A DNA stretch of 64,000 nucleotides from RYN-230 sp963713815 (lineage in GTDB: Bacteria; Actinomycetota; Actinomycetes; Streptosporangiales; Streptosporangiaceae). Below, piece by piece: positions 17,501 through 24,609 of the stretch. The position numbers and the translations under genes are program-made. How positions within the stretch are numbered: the stretch's first letter is position 1; each line of letters starts with the position of its first letter. The notes beneath the pieces were generated by a model. That model searched no databases. It worked only from the letters and a program-made list of their open reading frames with translations, and had not been told where the DNA came from. The stretch is from NCBI GenBank assembly GCA_963713815.1, contig CAVQNH010000026.1, forward strand, positions 226,935-290,934. The letters are read 5' to 3'.

Positions 17501-17716
17501 TTGTCTCCTGCATGCATAACCGCCGCCCTATCGTTTGCGGTGAGCACGCTGGTACTGCGCCGTCATTACGCGAGGTACTTCGAGGCGCAGGAGGAGCACG
17601 GTGTCCGCAGCGTTGAATCGCGTAAGGCGTCGAATCCGGTGGCCTTCGGGATCATCGCCCTGATAGCGGTATTCGCGGCGATCTTCCTTGTCGTCTTCAA
17701 GGGAGTGACGTTGTAA
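17501..17716 (+). CDS. small single-pass membrane protein (uncertain)
   Basis: An open frame whose last 28 residues form a clear TM helix (PVAFGIIALIAVFAAIFLVV) after a charged segment (RRHYARYFEAQEEHGVRSVE). TTG 17501 or GTG 17540 could start it; neither has a strong ribosome site. It is the only coding-like element between the second and third copies of the rnpB 3' end. No family recognised. Confidence 0.4.
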   Translation: MSPACITAALSFAVSTLVLRRHYARYFEAQEEHGVRSVESRKASNPVAFGIIALIAVFAAIFLVVFKGVTL

Positions 17717-17764
17717 ACGTCAGACGGAATGCTCGGCGCATCCGTCGAGGTTGACGACACCTCT

Positions 17765-17826
17765 GCACAAGACCCGGCCTACAGGTCGGCCCGCCCGCCA
17801 CCTACGTCCCTGACCTGCATCTCAGC
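17765..17826 (+). repeat. third copy of the rnpB 3' end
   Basis: A 62-nt segment with GCACAAGACCCGGCCTACAG, then GTCGGCCCGCCCGCCACCTA and CGTCCCTGACCTGCATCTCA. It matches the copy at 17284 over its whole length with about six differences and matches the rnpB 3' end over its first 49 nt. It overlaps the last codons of the convergent VOC gene. Confidence 0.8.
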
Positions 17827-18301
17827 CAGGGAGATCCTCCGGGCGCTTCGCGGCGAGATGGCCTTGCAGCAGGCCGGTGGACTGGCCGATCTCGATCAGG
17901 TACCCGTCCGGGTCGCGCATGTAGCAGCGGATCTCTGCTCCGCGGTCGATCGGCGGCGTGACAAACTCTGCCCCCTTCGCCTTCCAGTCCTGGTAGCAGG
18001 CCTGGATGTCAGCGACCCGCAGGTTCATGAAGATCGAGGTGGTGTCGCCAGGCTGGTAATCGACCACCGAGATGCCCGGCTTGTCGGGAGTGGGCGGCCC
18101 GCCGGGGTTCATGATGATCCACGAGTTGGACAGCCTGACCGTGCACGGGTTCTCTTCCAGGATGACGGTGCCACCCAGGACGCGCGAGTAGAAGTCCCGC
18201 GATCGCGCGACCTTGCGGACGGTGATGAACAGCGCCACCAGAATGCCCTCGGCGGGCGACGGGAAGCTGGCGAAATCGTTGCGGGGCTGGGATTCTGTCA
18301 T
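17822..18301 (-). CDS. VOC-family (glyoxalase-like) protein
   Basis: A 159-residue vicinal oxygen chelate protein with two beta-alpha-beta-beta-beta modules: VALFITVRKVARSRDFYSRV begins the first, and NLRVADIQACYQDWKAKGAE begins the second, which ends RDPDGYLIEIGQS. The late Glu in YLIEIGQ is a usual metal ligand. The start is ATG 18301. Substrate is unknown; the family includes bleomycin-resistance proteins, glyoxalases and extradiol enzymes. It is preceded by a kinase-like gene on the same strand after an 86-bp gap. Confidence 0.85.
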   Translation of the reverse strand: MTESQPRNDFASFPSPAEGILVALFITVRKVARSRDFYSRVLGGTVILEENPCTVRLSNSWIIMNPGGPPTPDKPGISVVDYQPGDTTSIFMNLRVADIQACYQDWKAKGAEFVTPPIDRGAEIRCYMRDPDGYLIEIGQSTGLLQGHLAAKRPEDLPG

Positions 18302-18387
18302 GGTTGTTCCTCTCCGGCGGCATTGGCGGACAACGCCAGCGTTCCCGGGCAGGTGCCAGTTAATGCCGGGCAGTGCACCACCGCCGC

Positions 18388-19194
18388 CTAGGCCGGCTCG
18401 CCGAGGCGAGCGGTGATCGCCGGGGCCGACTCGCGCAGCCACGCCTCGGCGCGCGGCAGCACGTCCTTGGCGCCGTCCTCCCATAGCTTGCGGAACACCG
18501 GGTCCAGCTCGGCCGACGCGCGCGAATCCTCGTGATAGCGGCGCGCCATATCGACGGCGAACGGTGCCAGCTCCGCGCGATGCCGCGCCGTCATGCCGTA
18601 GGCGTCCGCGAACACCGCGACCCGGTGCGGGATGTCGGCGTCCGCGAGTGCGGGCGCCCGGTCCCGCGGATCGCGCAGCGGCGCCCAGTACCACAACGCG
18701 TTCGCGATGTCGTAGAGCCGGGTGGTCGGATGGGCCAGGTCGAAGTCGATCAGGGCGGCGGGCAGCCCGTTGCGGAAGACCACGTTGCCCGGGTAGTAGT
18801 CGCAGTGGCTGACCAGCTCGGTTCCTTCGGGGATCGGGCGTCCCGCGGTGGCGGGCGTCCCGCCCCACACCGCGCCGGGCGGCGGCGCCCACCCCGCCGA
18901 CGCCTCATGCAGCGTACGGATCAGCCGGGCCAGGGCGACGAGCACGTCGTCGCCCGCCGTCCCCGGCGGCAGCGGGTTGCGCGGCACGTCACCGGGGACG
19001 AACGACAGCATCTCGCGCCCCTGCTCGTCGACGCCGAACGGAAGCGGCGCGGCGGTGAACCCGGCCTCGTGCAGGTGGGCCAGGTACGCCTGCACGGTCA
19101 GGCTGAACGGCCGCAGCGGCCGCCGCACCGTGTCCCCGATCCGCACGATCCCCTGGGTGACGCCATCCCCGGTCAGCAGCTCGCCTTCGCTCAT
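18388..19194 (-). CDS. aminoglycoside phosphotransferase-fold kinase
   Basis: A 268-residue APH/choline-kinase-fold protein. The Brenner-type catalytic loop is SHCDYYPGNVVF (Asp in HCD, Asn in GN), followed by the metal-binding ALIDFDLAHP. The N-lobe shows FSLTVQAYLAHLHEAGF and MLSFVPGDVPRN. The C-terminal region is helical (VFADAYGMTARHRAELAPF). Start ATG 19194 has AGGGTG upstream. The family phosphorylates antibiotics, choline or sugars; nothing here identifies the substrate. Confidence 0.87.
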   Translation of the reverse strand: MSEGELLTGDGVTQGIVRIGDTVRRPLRPFSLTVQAYLAHLHEAGFTAAPLPFGVDEQGREMLSFVPGDVPRNPLPPGTAGDDVLVALARLIRTLHEASAGWAPPPGAVWGGTPATAGRPIPEGTELVSHCDYYPGNVVFRNGLPAALIDFDLAHPTTRLYDIANALWYWAPLRDPRDRAPALADADIPHRVAVFADAYGMTARHRAELAPFAVDMARRYHEDSRASAELDPVFRKLWEDGAKDVLPRAEAWLRESAPAITARLGEPA

Positions 19195-19241
19195 ACCGCA
19201 GCACCCTAGCCAGCGCCCGCGCCAGCTCACGACGGGCCGGA

Positions 19242-19718
19242 TCAGCCAGGCAGCCGTTTCTCCATGTAGATGCGCCGGTAGCCGTCCTCGGCGCGACGCT
19301 CGACCTCGGTGTAGCCGAGCCGGGCGTAGATGGCCTGGTTCTCGGTCATGACCTCGTGGGTGAACAGGGTCATCCGGGTAAGCCCGCGGCGGGCGGCCTC
19401 CTGCTCGGCGAAGCTCATCAGGACACGGCCGAGCCCGCGGCCCTGGGCTCCGGGGTGCACGGCGATGTTCTCGATGAGCAGGTGGTCGTCGCGAGGGTAC
19501 AGGGTGACCACGGCGGTGATGGGGGAGCCGGTGACCCAGGTGGTGCCGGCCTCGACGGACGGACCGTAGTCGCGCAGCATGGGGCCGGGAGGCTTGTCCA
19601 TCCGGGTGAGGTACCTGGCGTAGGCGGCGTCGATGAGCGCCTTGATCGCGGGCAGGTCGGCGGCGGTCGCACGGCGAGGGCTGAGCGGCCCGGGCGTGGT
19701 ATCGGGTGGCGGCGGCAC
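19242..19718 (-). CDS. GNAT N-acetyltransferase
   Basis: A 158-residue GNAT acetyltransferase. The acetyl-CoA binding motif A is seen as IENIAVHPGAQGRGLGRVLM (about residues 82-101), followed by MTENQAIYARLGYTEVERR (motif B). It starts with GTG 19718 after a Pro-rich leader. The upstream region contains a cluster of DnaA-box-like sites. Substrate unknown. Confidence 0.9.
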   Translation of the reverse strand: MPPPPDTTPGPLSPRRATAADLPAIKALIDAAYARYLTRMDKPPGPMLRDYGPSVEAGTTWVTGSPITAVVTLYPRDDHLLIENIAVHPGAQGRGLGRVLMSFAEQEAARRGLTRMTLFTHEVMTENQAIYARLGYTEVERRAEDGYRRIYMEKRLPG

Positions 19719-19761
19719 GGGCCGACTGTACCGGCCGGTGACGTTCTGACACTGGCGGGTC

Positions 19762-19924
19762 TGTGGACGAATCTGTGGATGACGTGTGCATATACGCCGT
19801 GCTTCTGTGCGTAGCGTGGGGATAACGCTGTGGACTTTTGGAAAGCCACATGTCAGCCACGGCCGTTACCTGGGTGGAGACTCTCCACACCCTGTGCACA
19901 GTGCCCAATAGAAAAGTGTCCACA
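19762..19924. promoter_or_regulatory. cluster of DnaA-box-like 9-mers
   Basis: Five sites near the consensus TTGTCCACA or its complement occur in 163 bp: TGTGGACGA (19762-19770), TGTGGATGA (19774-19782), TGTGGACTT (19829-19837), CTCTCCACA (19881-19889) and GTGTCCACA (19916-19924). Three point one way and two the other. The surrounding sequence is more AT-rich than the genes. No dnaA, dnaN or gyr gene is nearby, so this is not the normal chromosomal origin. Confidence 0.45.
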
Positions 19925-20219
19925 GCGATCGCCGCATGAGTGCATAAGATGAGCCGAAAGTTTATCGGAAGTTTATTCAAACGTGATCCACCTATAGAAC
20001 GGTAGATGACTAAAGACGACCAGGCATTAACTGGACGTCAAGGGGACGGCTGTCCGGGGGGAGAGTACGTGGTCATGAGACCGTACACGCGCTGCAGGGG
20101 AGCCAGGACCGGCCGGGCCGCATGTTCCGACTCCCTCCGTCCCGGCCAGTAACCGATTCGCGCGACCGCGATTTACTGGCTTTCCGCCCCCTTGTCCCAC
20201 TGCTTTTACGGGTTTAGCA
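19925..20219. other. intergenic region, AT-richer than average
   Basis: Contains a tandem AGTTTAT word (about 19958-19976) and a possible 27-codon ORF beginning GTG/ATG near 20070-20076 after GGGGGGAGAG. I see no conserved product. It may hold the promoter for the short ORF and zinc-ribbon gene downstream. Confidence 0.35.
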
Positions 20220-20387
20220 ATGACGGTGCTGGAGTCCGCTGCGGCCTATGAGCTGCTGAATACCGCCTTCCAGGACAGTGTCCTGCAATTGGGGACCTTC
20301 CAGAGACAGTGCCGGACCGGCTGCCCGACAGCGGTTAAAAGAGTCGTACAGCAGCCATATGCGCTGCGTCGGAGGTGTGCGCCATGA
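20220..20387 (+). CDS. 55-codon ORF translationally coupled to the zinc-ribbon gene
   Basis: ATG 20220 to TGA 20385-20387 encodes 55 residues (begins MTVLESAAAYELLNTAFQDS; Cys at positions 31 and 35; Arg-rich end). Its stop overlaps the next start as ATGA, a layout typical of coupled genes. The upstream ribosome site is weak. No family recognised; it may act only as a leader for the downstream gene. Confidence 0.4.
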   Translation: MTVLESAAAYELLNTAFQDSVLQLGTFQRQCRTGCPTAVKRVVQQPYALRRRCAP

Positions 20388-21019
20388 AGACCAACGTCAG
20401 GAACGAGGACGCGATCACGTCGGCCATGGGCTGGCTCGACCAGTTGCGTGAGGACGGTTACGCCGAGCCGGTATCCGAGACTGCCGGCGAACCGGCCACG
20501 GCCGGTGGCCCGCCCGCGGATGCGACCGCCCGGCCGCCGAACGCGGATGCGACCGCCCGGCCGCCGAACACCGTGAGCGGCAGGCATGAGGTGCGCGAGA
20601 GCGCTGAGACTATCGAGCCGGCGCCGATCGGCGATGCTCTACGCATACCGATGTCCTGGTGCGAGATGGGTTCGTGCATATCGCACTACGAGCATCCCGC
20701 GGCCCTTGGCGAAGCTGACATCCGGGCCCGCGCGATCGAAGCTGGATGGCGGGTCGATGCGCTCGGCCGGCTGGCTTGCCCCCAATGCCAGCGGAGCGGG
20801 CCCTGGTTCTGGACCACCCACCCGATCGTGCCGTGGGACCGGCACAGGGCGGTCAGCGCGGTCGCCGTGATGACCGCAGCCGTGCGGGACGATGCCACGG
20901 GCGGTGCTGGGCACGGGGCTGGAAGCGGCGTGAGCCAGGCCGTCGAGCCGCCCCTCGTCCCTTTGCCGGCTCCGGGACGGCACCGGGAATCCCTGGGCGA
21001 CTCCGGCCGTGCGGGCTGA
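20384..21019 (+). CDS. hypothetical protein with zinc-ribbon-like motif
   Basis: A 211-residue protein starting at ATG 20384 with GGAGG eight bases upstream. Residues 40-62 contain a direct peptide repeat (ADATARPPN twice). The middle has a probable metal-binding segment with MSWCEMGSCISHYEH and LACPQCQRSGPWFW: C-x4-C, His residues and C-x2-C. The C-terminus is Gly/Pro-rich. It overlaps the next gene (RsbW-like) by 11 bp, so the two are probably functionally linked. Function unknown. Confidence 0.65.
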   Translation: MKTNVRNEDAITSAMGWLDQLREDGYAEPVSETAGEPATAGGPPADATARPPNADATARPPNTVSGRHEVRESAETIEPAPIGDALRIPMSWCEMGSCISHYEHPAALGEADIRARAIEAGWRVDALGRLACPQCQRSGPWFWTTHPIVPWDRHRAVSAVAVMTAAVRDDATGGAGHGAGSGVSQAVEPPLVPLPAPGRHRESLGDSGRAG

Positions 21020-21563
21020 GCAACGCGAAATCCGGGCGGCCAGCGAACGACTGGCTGGTAGCGCAGCCAGCCACTGGCTGACACCTGCTGTGGAGATGGC
21101 GGCCCTGGTGAGCGATGAGCTGGCGCTAGGCCCGGATTATGCCGGCCTGCGCTGGGCCTGCTTCCCCGGGATGGGCACGCCCACACCTGGCGGGGAGGCG
21201 AGCCGGGTGCGCCGAGCCCGGGACTTCACGGCCAGCACCTTGCATCAGTGGGGGGTGGCAGGACGCTGCGATGACATCGCCGTCGTCGTGTCGGAGCTGG
21301 TGACCAACGCCTTCCAGCACGCCCGGCCAGCTTCCAGGAGCACCCATGCCGGGTGGCCGGTCCAGCTCGGCCTGGCTCATCCAGGGCACCGGGTCATCTG
21401 CGCAGTCGCCGACGCCAGCAAGGCGGTCCCTGTTCCCAGGGAGCCGGACTTCCTTGACGAAACCGGCCGCGGCCTGCACGTCATCGCCGCGCTCAGCGAC
21501 CAGTGGGGCTACACGACTTCTATTCACACGGGGAAGGTGATCTGGGCGCTGTTCTCCATATGA
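21009..21563 (+). CDS. RsbW-like ATP-binding (HATPase) regulatory kinase
   Basis: A 184-residue protein with a GHKL ATPase domain of the anti-sigma factor type. After an N-terminal helical region come FTASTLHQWGVAGRCDDIAV and the N-box VVSELVTNAFQHA (about residues 97-109), then the G1/G2 region FLDETGRGLHVIAALSDQWG. Streptomycetes and relatives have many such orphan proteins that bind anti-anti-sigma partners. GTG 21009 starts the frame; later starts are possible because the first 40 residues are variable. It overlaps the zinc-ribbon gene. Its sigma or anti-anti-sigma partner is not in the window. Confidence 0.8.
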   Translation: MRAEQREIRAASERLAGSAASHWLTPAVEMAALVSDELALGPDYAGLRWACFPGMGTPTPGGEASRVRRARDFTASTLHQWGVAGRCDDIAVVVSELVTNAFQHARPASRSTHAGWPVQLGLAHPGHRVICAVADASKAVPVPREPDFLDETGRGLHVIAALSDQWGYTTSIHTGKVIWALFSI

Positions 21564-21593
21564 CCGGTGTCCTGCCCAGGCGGCGCTGGCCGC

Positions 21594-22448
21594 TTACTTT
21601 CCGGTGAGGGCAGCATCGGTCGTGACGAGCGAGCCCGGGGTCGTCGAGGGAGTCGGCCGGTTCGGTGCGGTCAGGTAGAAGCCGGCCACCAGCCAGGAGA
21701 TGGCGAAGGCCCAGACGGAAACGACTTCCCCGATGTAGAGCCGGGTCAATTGCCAGATGCCTCCGCCCGCGAAAGCCCAGGCTCCGGCGGCCAGGATGAG
21801 CAGCGTGCACGTGATGTGGATCCAGAAGAGGGCCGGCTTCCGGAACAGGCTCGGCTTGGATTCACCCGGGACCATCCGCCGCTCGGTCTCTGGAAGTACC
21901 TCGCTGGTCGCGAAGAGGAAACTCATAACGGCCAGGAAGAGGATGAACACGATCGCGCACACCGCATGTATCGTCGCCGTTTGATGCTCACCGAGGGACT
22001 GCTCGACGAATGAGCACCCGGCCGGCTCGGGAGTGCTGCCGCAGGCTGGCGCGCCGGGTGGGAGACCCGCACGCATGGTGGGGAAGAAGACGACCCCGAG
22101 GACCGCAATTCCCGCGATCAGGCTGGCCCAGAAATCCACGGTGCGGGACTCGCCGGCCATGTACGTGGCGAGCAGGAAGCCGATGACGCACAGACCGCCC
22201 ACGAAGATGTCCTGCATCGACGTGTGGTAGTACTCGCTGAGCGACCCCCGGACATGGACGCCTCCCCTGAGGAAGAACGTCTCCCCGACGATGAAGGCGA
22301 TGGGCAGGAGCAGTCCCAGGAATCCGACCACGAGACGGCTGACCCGGTACGAACGGGTGTACGCGTCGTCCCTTCTGGAGTCGGGATAGCGGCTGTGCGT
22401 ATTCAGTGCGGCCAGAAGATCAACAATTTTTTCGCCGAGCGCTGCCAT
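21594..22448 (-). CDS. polytopic membrane protein of unknown function
   Basis: A 284-residue protein with about six TM helices (SRLVVGFLGLLLPIAFIVG, DIFVGGLCVIGFLLATYMAG, FWASLIAGIAVLGVVFF, ATIHAVCAIVFILFLAVMSF, ITCTLLILAAGAWAFAG, VVSVWAFAISWLVAGFYL). A conserved-looking loop reads SLSEYYHTSMQD, and two Cys in an external loop (CGSTPEPAGC) may form a disulfide. I start it at ATG 22448 with GGAG upstream. A DUF998-like relation is possible but I cannot confirm it. Confidence 0.75.
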   Translation of the reverse strand: MAALGEKIVDLLAALNTHSRYPDSRRDDAYTRSYRVSRLVVGFLGLLLPIAFIVGETFFLRGGVHVRGSLSEYYHTSMQDIFVGGLCVIGFLLATYMAGESRTVDFWASLIAGIAVLGVVFFPTMRAGLPPGAPACGSTPEPAGCSFVEQSLGEHQTATIHAVCAIVFILFLAVMSFLFATSEVLPETERRMVPGESKPSLFRKPALFWIHITCTLLILAAGAWAFAGGGIWQLTRLYIGEVVSVWAFAISWLVAGFYLTAPNRPTPSTTPGSLVTTDAALTGK

Positions 22449-22601
22449 GACTGGTCTCCATCGTCCCTGGACGCTGATCTTCCAGACGTCCTTCTGCTTC
22501 TGCTTCTGCCTTGATGGAGGGAACGGCAGGGCAACCTGATACATCCGGACCAGCGCCGGACGGCCGCCGGGTGGGATTTCCGCTCATGAGAGAGTGGATG
22601 C

Positions 22602-22724
22602 ATGGGAAGCAACGCCAGCCGCCGGGAGCGCAAGAAGGCCAATCGCCTGCAGCCGGGTGGGCAAGCCGCGCAAGCCCGTGGCCCGTCCGCAGGACGACAG
22701 GCCGCCGCCGCTCAGCATGTCTGA
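22602..22724 (+). CDS. 40-residue basic peptide (uncertain)
   Basis: ATG 22602 to TGA 22722-22724 encodes a very basic peptide (begins GSNASRRERKKANRLQPGGQ) rich in Arg, Gln and Ala. Short basic proteins like this are common in actinomycetes and easily missed. The ribosome site is poor (GAGAGTGG). The rest of 22449-22903 shows no other convincing gene. Confidence 0.3.
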   Translation: MGSNASRRERKKANRLQPGGQAAQARGPSAGRQAAAAQHV

Positions 22725-22903
22725 GCAGATCCGGGCCGGGGTCCCGCCGCGCCCGAAGCGCTAGCGGGGCAAGCTGCTCAGGAGTTGCCGGACCAGGCTC
22801 CGGGCGTCCTGGGTGGTCGTGGCAGTCGCGACCCTGATCGCATTCAGTAATTATCCAGACCCTCTAAGTGAGGCAAGGTCGCCGCACCTTAGGGTGGTTC
22901 AGC

Positions 22904-23482
22904 ATGATCAAGGTCCTGGGACGCTCGCTGGACAGGCGAGAACGGCAGGTCATCGAGTTGCGGCTGATGCAGGCGCACGACATGTTCGAGATGCCCAGCA
23001 CGGACCTGTTCTCGGAGTACCGCAACTTTCTCACCGGGGTCGATATCTGCCTCAGCGAACTGCGCAGCCGCCGGTCCGTGCGCCCGGTCCGGCTGGAGAT
23101 CCGGATGCCGCCGGAGGCCATCGACGATGGGGTGGCGGAGCGGCTGGCCGGGACCCTGCGCCGGTACTGCAACCACCGGATCCACTACAACCGCCGGGAG
23201 AGCCAGGCGCAGCGGGTCGGGGGCGTCAGCGCCTTGCGGATCGGCATCCCCATCTCCGCTCTGGGACTGGTGCTCGCCGCGCTGGCGACGAAGATCAAGC
23301 CCGCTGGCGGTGCTGCCAATCTCGTGACGGACCATCTCGGGTGGGTACTGGCGTGGATCGGGTTGTGGTTCCCTCTTGACCAGTTTCTGTTCAACCCCCT
23401 GGCCTACGGCCGCGAAAGCCGCGTGCTGCACCTCCTGGCCGGCGCTGAGATCGAGGTGAGCCCCCACCGGCCCGATGCCTAG
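22904..23482 (+). CDS. hypothetical membrane protein
   Basis: A 192-residue protein. The first 115 residues are soluble and Arg-rich (RREQVIELRLMQ-like helix, then ELRSRRSVRPVRLEIRMPPE). Two TM helices follow (LRIGIPISALGLVLAALAT and LGWVLAWIGLWFPLDQFLF), then a short acidic tail. The start ATG 22904 has AGGGTGG upstream. No family recognised. The pattern (cytoplasmic domain plus hairpin in the membrane) is compatible with a membrane-tethered regulator. Confidence 0.65.
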   Translation: MIKVLGRSLDRRERQVIELRLMQAHDMFEMPSTDLFSEYRNFLTGVDICLSELRSRRSVRPVRLEIRMPPEAIDDGVAERLAGTLRRYCNHRIHYNRRESQAQRVGGVSALRIGIPISALGLVLAALATKIKPAGGAANLVTDHLGWVLAWIGLWFPLDQFLFNPLAYGRESRVLHLLAGAEIEVSPHRPDA

Positions 23483-23523
23483 CAAGCCGCCCACCGCCTG
23501 AGTCCCGCAGCGGGGGAAGGCCG

Positions 23524-24381
23524 TCACACGGTCTGGAAGTGGTAGCCCTCGCGCAGCAGCCGGGGGAGCACGATCTGCAGCGCATCCACGGTCTGGGACC
23601 GGTTGCCGCCTCCGTCGTGCTCCAGGATGATCGATCCCGGATGGGTGTTGCGCATGATGTTGCGGACAATCCTCCGGACTCCCGGCCGGGCCCAGTCGCG
23701 GGGGTCGACCGACCAGTCCATCGGCACCATCCGCATCCGCTCGCACTGCCGGATCACGGTGGCCGACCAGGCCCCGTAGGGAGCGCGGAACAGCTGCGGG
23801 TGGACGCCGGTCGCCGAATGGATGGCATGACTGGTCCAGGCGAGTTCCGTGTGCACTCTATGAACCGGCACGCGGGCGAGGTCGGAGTGGGTCCAGGTGT
23901 GATTGGCGATATGGTGGCCCGCCTCGGTGACCGACCGGGCCAGATGCGGGTAGGCGGCCACATGAAGACCGATCATCGAGAACGTCGCCGTGACTCCGTA
24001 CTGGTGCAGCACCCTGAGCACCTGCGGGGTGTAGACGGGATCGGGCCCATCGTCGATGGTCAGCGCGATCGCCTTGGACGCGTCGTCGATGTAGTAAAGG
24101 GGCCGGTTCAGTGGGTAGGAGGCCGGGTGATAGGCACGCGGGTCAGGGTGCTTGACCGCAGCGTGGTGGGTAACCGGGCTGCGCTGGGCAGCTGGCTTCC
24201 GGGCGGCTGGCTGCTGGTAGGCACTCACCTCCCGGTGGGGCGGCAAATGATCGGGCCCGGAAAGCCACCGGGAGCCGACGATGCCGGTCAGCGTAATGCC
24301 GCCGACGGCCAGGAGCAGCCGCCGCCGCCGAACCTCATAAATAGCTCCCGAATCACGATCAGAACCCGAGAGATTCCCCAT
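23524..24381 (-). CDS. secreted polysaccharide deacetylase (NodB domain)
   Basis: A 285-residue NodB-fold hydrolase that removes acetyl groups from peptidoglycan, chitin or another glycan. An N-terminal membrane anchor or signal (RRRRLLLAVGGITLTGIVGS) is followed by a Pro/Ala/His-rich linker. Catalytic motifs are in order: ALTIDDGPDPVYTP (Asp base and metal Asp), HHIANHTWTHSDLA (H-x3-H metal ligands), LFRAPYGAWSA and the final Leu/His region SIILEHDGGG. The frame starts at ATG 24381. It stands alone, divergent from lhr. Confidence 0.92.
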   Translation of the reverse strand: MGNLSGSDRDSGAIYEVRRRRLLLAVGGITLTGIVGSRWLSGPDHLPPHREVSAYQQPAARKPAAQRSPVTHHAAVKHPDPRAYHPASYPLNRPLYYIDDASKAIALTIDDGPDPVYTPQVLRVLHQYGVTATFSMIGLHVAAYPHLARSVTEAGHHIANHTWTHSDLARVPVHRVHTELAWTSHAIHSATGVHPQLFRAPYGAWSATVIRQCERMRMVPMDWSVDPRDWARPGVRRIVRNIMRNTHPGSIILEHDGGGNRSQTVDALQIVLPRLLREGYHFQTV

Positions 24382-24457
24382 CCGCGCCCCGGTTTGTCTG
24401 TGCCTTATTGCGGCAAGTACGGCTGCAGAAATCGTGTCTAAGCCATCTAGGGCATCA

Positions 24458-24475
24458 TGCCGGAATTAACCGGCA
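24458..24475. promoter_or_regulatory. inverted repeat between deacetylase and lhr
   Basis: TGCCGG AATTAA CCGGCA is a perfect 6-bp-arm inverted repeat in the divergent region. It could be an operator; no regulator is known. Near the lhr start, TTAAAAT (24597-24603) could be a -10 of a nearly leaderless promoter. Confidence 0.35.
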
Positions 24476-24609
24476 ACACAAAGCAAATCCGAAGGTGTGT
24501 CGCATGTCCCGGAGCGGATGATTTCCGGGTGGGACGGCCCGGGCCGGCCGGCAGTAACCGGGTCCGGATCGGCGTGGCCGCGGACAGCGGTACGGGTTAA
24601 AATGTCCTG

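Noticed and set aside
19762..19924. Chromosomal replication origin (oriC)
   Set aside because: DnaA-like boxes are present but dnaA, dnaN, rpmH and gyr genes are absent from the neighbourhood.
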